A stretch of 64,000 nucleotides of DNA from Cherax quadricarinatus. Lineage: Eukaryota; Arthropoda; Malacostraca; Decapoda; Parastacidae. Position 1 is the first letter of the stretch. Each line of letters begins with the position of its first letter. Positions 58,498 through 64,000 of this stretch are shown here, one piece after another. The notes beneath the pieces were generated by a model. It worked only from the letters and a program-made list of their open reading frames with translations. It made no database searches and had not been told where the DNA came from. The DNA lies in the NCBI RefSeq assembly GCF_038502225.1, contig NC_091323.1, positions 28,820,845 to 28,884,844 of the forward strand. The letters run 5' to 3'. Both the position numbers and the translations under genes were made by a program.

Positions 58498-58500
<3 letters not shown>
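58107..58500. mobile_element. 394-bp MITE with 16-bp terminal inverted repeats
   Basis: The left end AATGTCGTGCCGAATA and the right end TATTCGGCACGACATT are exact inverted repeats. The interior is AT-rich and non-coding. Each end touches a (TA)n tract, consistent with TA target duplication of Tc1/mariner-like transposases. It is a non-autonomous DNA transposon by structure. Confidence 0.75.

Positions 58501-58579
<79 letters not shown>
58501..58579. repeat. (TA)n microsatellite
   Basis: Right border of the MITE. Confidence 0.98.
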
Positions 58580-58581
<2 letters not shown>

Positions 58582-58659
58582 CAAATATCGCAAACCAAGC
58601 GATACAAGATGCAAAACAACCACGGGGGGAAGTAGAATGATAGCTCTAGGCAAATTACG

Positions 58660-58697
58660 TTCCTAGAGGACCGCCAGTAAAGGCGGTCCTCTAGGAA
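58660..58697. other. 16-bp perfect hairpin
   Basis: TTCCTAGAGGACCGCC, loop AGTAAA, then GGCGGTCCTCTAGGAA. It lies just left of the truncated MITE copy. Confidence 0.85.
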
Positions 58698-59010
58698 TAG
58701 GTAAAATTAGTCAATCAGCAAGATCTCATTTAAAATTAAGTCCTAAAATTTTCTCTTGTAGGTACCAAAAAAGCTTTAGAAAACTTAACCTTATCAGAAC
58801 AAGCACAATGTAATTTAGTCTAATCCAACTAAACATATTTTAGATAAGTTTATAATAATTTAAACAAACACAATGAAATATAGTTTTTCGTTCGGTTCAG
58901 AATGATTTTTGCGAAATGATTGCATTCACAAATTTTCGCTTGCCTTATTCGGCAAGAAGAGCGTTGCTATTTAAGCCAGAATCGCAGGTTTTACCTATTC
59001 GGCACGACAA
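58698..59010. mobile_element. Related MITE copy, left end missing
   Basis: Similar along its length to 58125-58498 (for example CAGAATGATTTTTGCGAAAT and TATTTAAGCCAGAATCGCAG) and ends TATTCGGCACGACA. The left inverted repeat is replaced by the hairpin at 58660-58697. Confidence 0.7.

Positions 59011-60488
<1,478 letters not shown>

Positions 60489-60578
<90 letters not shown>
60489..60578. repeat. (TA)n microsatellite
   Basis: Perfect AT dinucleotides. Confidence 0.98.

Positions 60579-61884
<1,306 letters not shown>

Positions 61885-61966
<82 letters not shown>
61885..61966. repeat. (TA)n microsatellite
   Basis: Begins inside LINE C text (after CTTCTTTTGCA). Confidence 0.98.
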
Positions 61967-61969
<3 letters not shown>

Positions 61970-62115
61970 TAGTGGTATGACTCGGTTACTTATTGCTTTT
62001 TCATTGTCTTTTATCCTGTTTTCATTTTCAAGTCTTCTCTCCCCTCTCCCTCCTTCTCATTCCCAGATAATCAATAACTCTTTGTTTTATTGGAAGCCTT
62101 GATAATTTTCTATCA

Positions 62116-62151
62116 TCCTCCTCCTCCTCCTCCTCCTCCTCCTCCTCCTCC
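62116..62151. repeat. (CTC)n microsatellite
   Basis: About 12 CTC triplets within a pyrimidine-rich zone. Confidence 0.95.
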
Positions 62152-62855
62152 CTCATCTTACAAAAGATACTTGAATTCCCTCCCTCTCTCCTTCATTCAC
62201 ATTATCCCTCTTCCTTCCACTCTCCCTCCTTCATTCACCCCAGGGCTTGTACCTTCCTCCCTCCCTCTCGTCTACTCCCTTAAACACACTATACCTCTTT
62301 ATCCTCTTCTTCCTCCACACTCACAGTAACTCTCCTTCGGTCTACCCCTTCTTACCCTTCCCTTTCTCCTTCTCCTCCCTCCTTTCTTCCTTCTCTCTTT
62401 CTGCCCAGAAGTTTGTACCATTGTTCATTCAGTCATGTCTCTATTTCTGTTTTCTTCTCTTATTCATATTCTTACCTCCATTTACTTCTTATATTTTATA
62501 ACGTTATATTTCCCATTTTCCATTCTTTTCATCTCTTCATTTATCAAAATATTTTTTTTTCTTTTGTCTTCGTTTATTATACATTCTTACAGTGAGCATC
62601 TTTTTCCAATTTTCTTAGTTCCTATTTTTGTTTCTTAATTCTTTGGTGTGTTGTTTCTAGTACTGGTGTTTAAGAAAGGAGAATTGATGGTATAAGACAA
62701 GTTGATGAATAAGACACATGAGCAACACCTGGGCATCTTTATTGGCAGGTGTTGCACATGTGCGGAACTGGGAAGGAGCGAGTGTGTAGCAGGGAACGAT
62801 GAATGGGAATAAAAAGAAAGGAAGGAAAAGTCTAGATCAGTATTAGGAAATGTTA

Positions 62856-62856
<1 letters not shown>
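62152..62856. other. Pyrimidine-rich then unique spacer
   Basis: 62152-62640 is strongly C/T-rich on plus, so its frames are Ser/Phe/Leu-rich by composition. 62641-62856 shows nothing recognisable. Confidence 0.5.
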
Positions 62857-62894
<38 letters not shown>

Positions 62895-63010
62895 CACACA
62901 CATACACACACACACACACACACATACACACACACACACACATACACACACATCCACACACATACATACATACACACACTTCCACACATATACACACACA
63001 CACACGCACG
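62857..63010. repeat. Compound (CA)n/(ACAT)n microsatellite
   Basis: CA dinucleotides with ATATAT, ACAT and CATC interruptions, running directly into LINE A coding text. Confidence 0.95.
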
Positions 63011-64000
63011 CAAGAGTATGACGAGCGCAATAGAGCGATGGTTGACACACTGGCTGCAGTGGCCAGAAGAGCTCATGCATGCAGGGCAAAGCTCCTGATC
63101 ATGGGTGACTTTAACCACAAGGAGATCGATTGGGAGAACTTGGAGCAACTTGGGGGCCAAGATACATGGAGGGCTAAGATGATGGAGGTGCTACTGGAAA
63201 ACTTCATGTACGAACACGTTAGGGACACTACAAGAGAGAGAGATGAGAGGATGAACCAGGAAAACTGGACTTAGTATTCACCTTGAGTAGTGCAGATATT
63301 GAGGACATCACATATGAAAGACCCCTTGCGGCCAGCAATCCTGTGGTTTTAAGCTTCGAATACACAGTAGAGCTACAAATGGAGGGGGAAGCAGGAAGGT
63401 CAGGACGAATAAAGCCAAACTACAAGAAAGGGGACTACACGGGAATGAGGAACTTCCTGAACGGGGTTCAGTGGGACAGAGAACTGGCAGGGAAGCCAGT
63501 TAATGAGATGATGGAATATGTAGCAACAATGTGCAAGGAGGCTGAGGAGAGGCTTGTACCCAAGGGTAACAGGAATAATGAAAAAAGCCAGGATGAGCCC
63601 ATGGTTCACCCGAAGGTGCAGGGAGGCAAAAACTTAGTGTGCTAGGGAATGGAAGAAATATAGAAGGCAAAGGACCCAGGAAAATAAGGAGAGCAGTCAT
63701 AGAGCCAGAAACGAATATGCACAGATAAGAAGGGAGGCCCAACGACAATATGAAAACGACATAGCAGCGAAAGCCAAATCTGACCCGAAACTGTTATACA
63801 GCCACATCAGGAGGAAAACAACAGTCAAGGACCAGGTAGTCAGGCTAAGGAAGGAAGGATGAGAGACAAAAGAAATGACCGTGAAGTATATGAGGAACTC
63901 AAGAGATTCAAAGAAGTGTTCACAGAGGAGACAGAGGGGGCTCCAGAAAGACGGAGAGGTGGGGCACACCACCAAGTGCTGGACACAATACACACAACCG
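63011..64000 (+). pseudogene. LINE family A, endonuclease and linker, runs off window
   Basis: YDERNRAMVDTLAAVARRAH then LLIMGDFNHKEIDWENL (GDFN at about 63103) is the C-terminal half of an AP-type endonuclease. After a stop at 63273, a PLAASNPVVLSFEY block stands where SDH normally lies. The pre-RT linker follows (KGDYTGMRNFLNGVQWD, then LLYSHIRRKTTVKDQVVRL near 63790). The last 220 bp match the minus-strand LINE A segment at 26500-26745. Stops and frameshifts make it defective. The 5' part is replaced by a CA-rich microsatellite; the RT would lie beyond base 64000. Confidence 0.8.

Overview
The window is nuclear DNA of an animal, most probably a decapod crustacean (crayfish- or shrimp-like). 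This rests on the very high load of long minisatellites, (TA)n/(CA)n tracts, Penelope-like elements and several dispersed repeats I associate with decapod genomes. It also fits the TTAGG-type telomere-like tracts, since TTAGG is the arthropod telomere repeat. No prokaryotic operon, rRNA gene or ordinary host protein gene was found. Family names come from motifs read by eye; no database search was run.

Layout. 1-20.45 kb: a chain of unrelated tandem arrays (about 21, 38, 32/33, 41, 33, 37 and 27 bp units). The 33-bp array alone covers 7.7 kb and creates meaningless giant open frames. 20.76-26.75 kb: nested non-LTR retrotransposons. A minus-strand LINE (family A) is split by a plus-strand CR1-like LINE (family B, with an SGNH-hydrolase ORF1), which is itself split by a minus-strand RTE-like LINE 3' end (family C). 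27.46-37.7 kb: an AT-rich block holding the most interesting object in the window. 37.8-42.3 kb: Penelope tails, LINE tails, SINE-like pieces, an 18-bp array and degenerate TTAGG DNA. 42.48-46.45 kb: a 37-bp array split by an inverted pair of Penelope-like elements flanked by an 11-bp duplication. 46.77-56.71 kb: one GGTGATAGTGG-type array split by a Ty3/gypsy-like retrotransposon and by a probable solo LTR. 56.8-64 kb: microsatellites, a MITE in (TA)n, a tRNA-like sequence, a second LINE-C copy and a second LINE-A copy running off the end.

Main finding. On the minus strand, one reading frame runs from 33055 to 27458 (1,866 codons) with no frameshift that I can find. Outside an inserted SINE it contains 38 in-frame stop triplets. 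All are TAA (24) or TAG (14); none is TGA. The frame ends at a single TGA (27460-27458). Read with TAA/TAG as an amino acid, most simply glutamine as in the ciliate-type nuclear code, it is one intronless, acidic, repeat-rich protein with a TATA-like box about 60 bp upstream. A second, damaged copy upstream (start 35494) shares the TATA box, the leader and an in-frame TAA at codon 13. A fragment of the same family lies inside a LINE at 21.4 kb. The source (ciliate-derived DNA, a virus or mobile element with an altered code, or a gene relying on suppression) cannot be settled from sequence alone.

Everything else is mobile or tandemly repeated DNA with no obvious joint function. The nesting order and the target duplications give a relative history of insertions.
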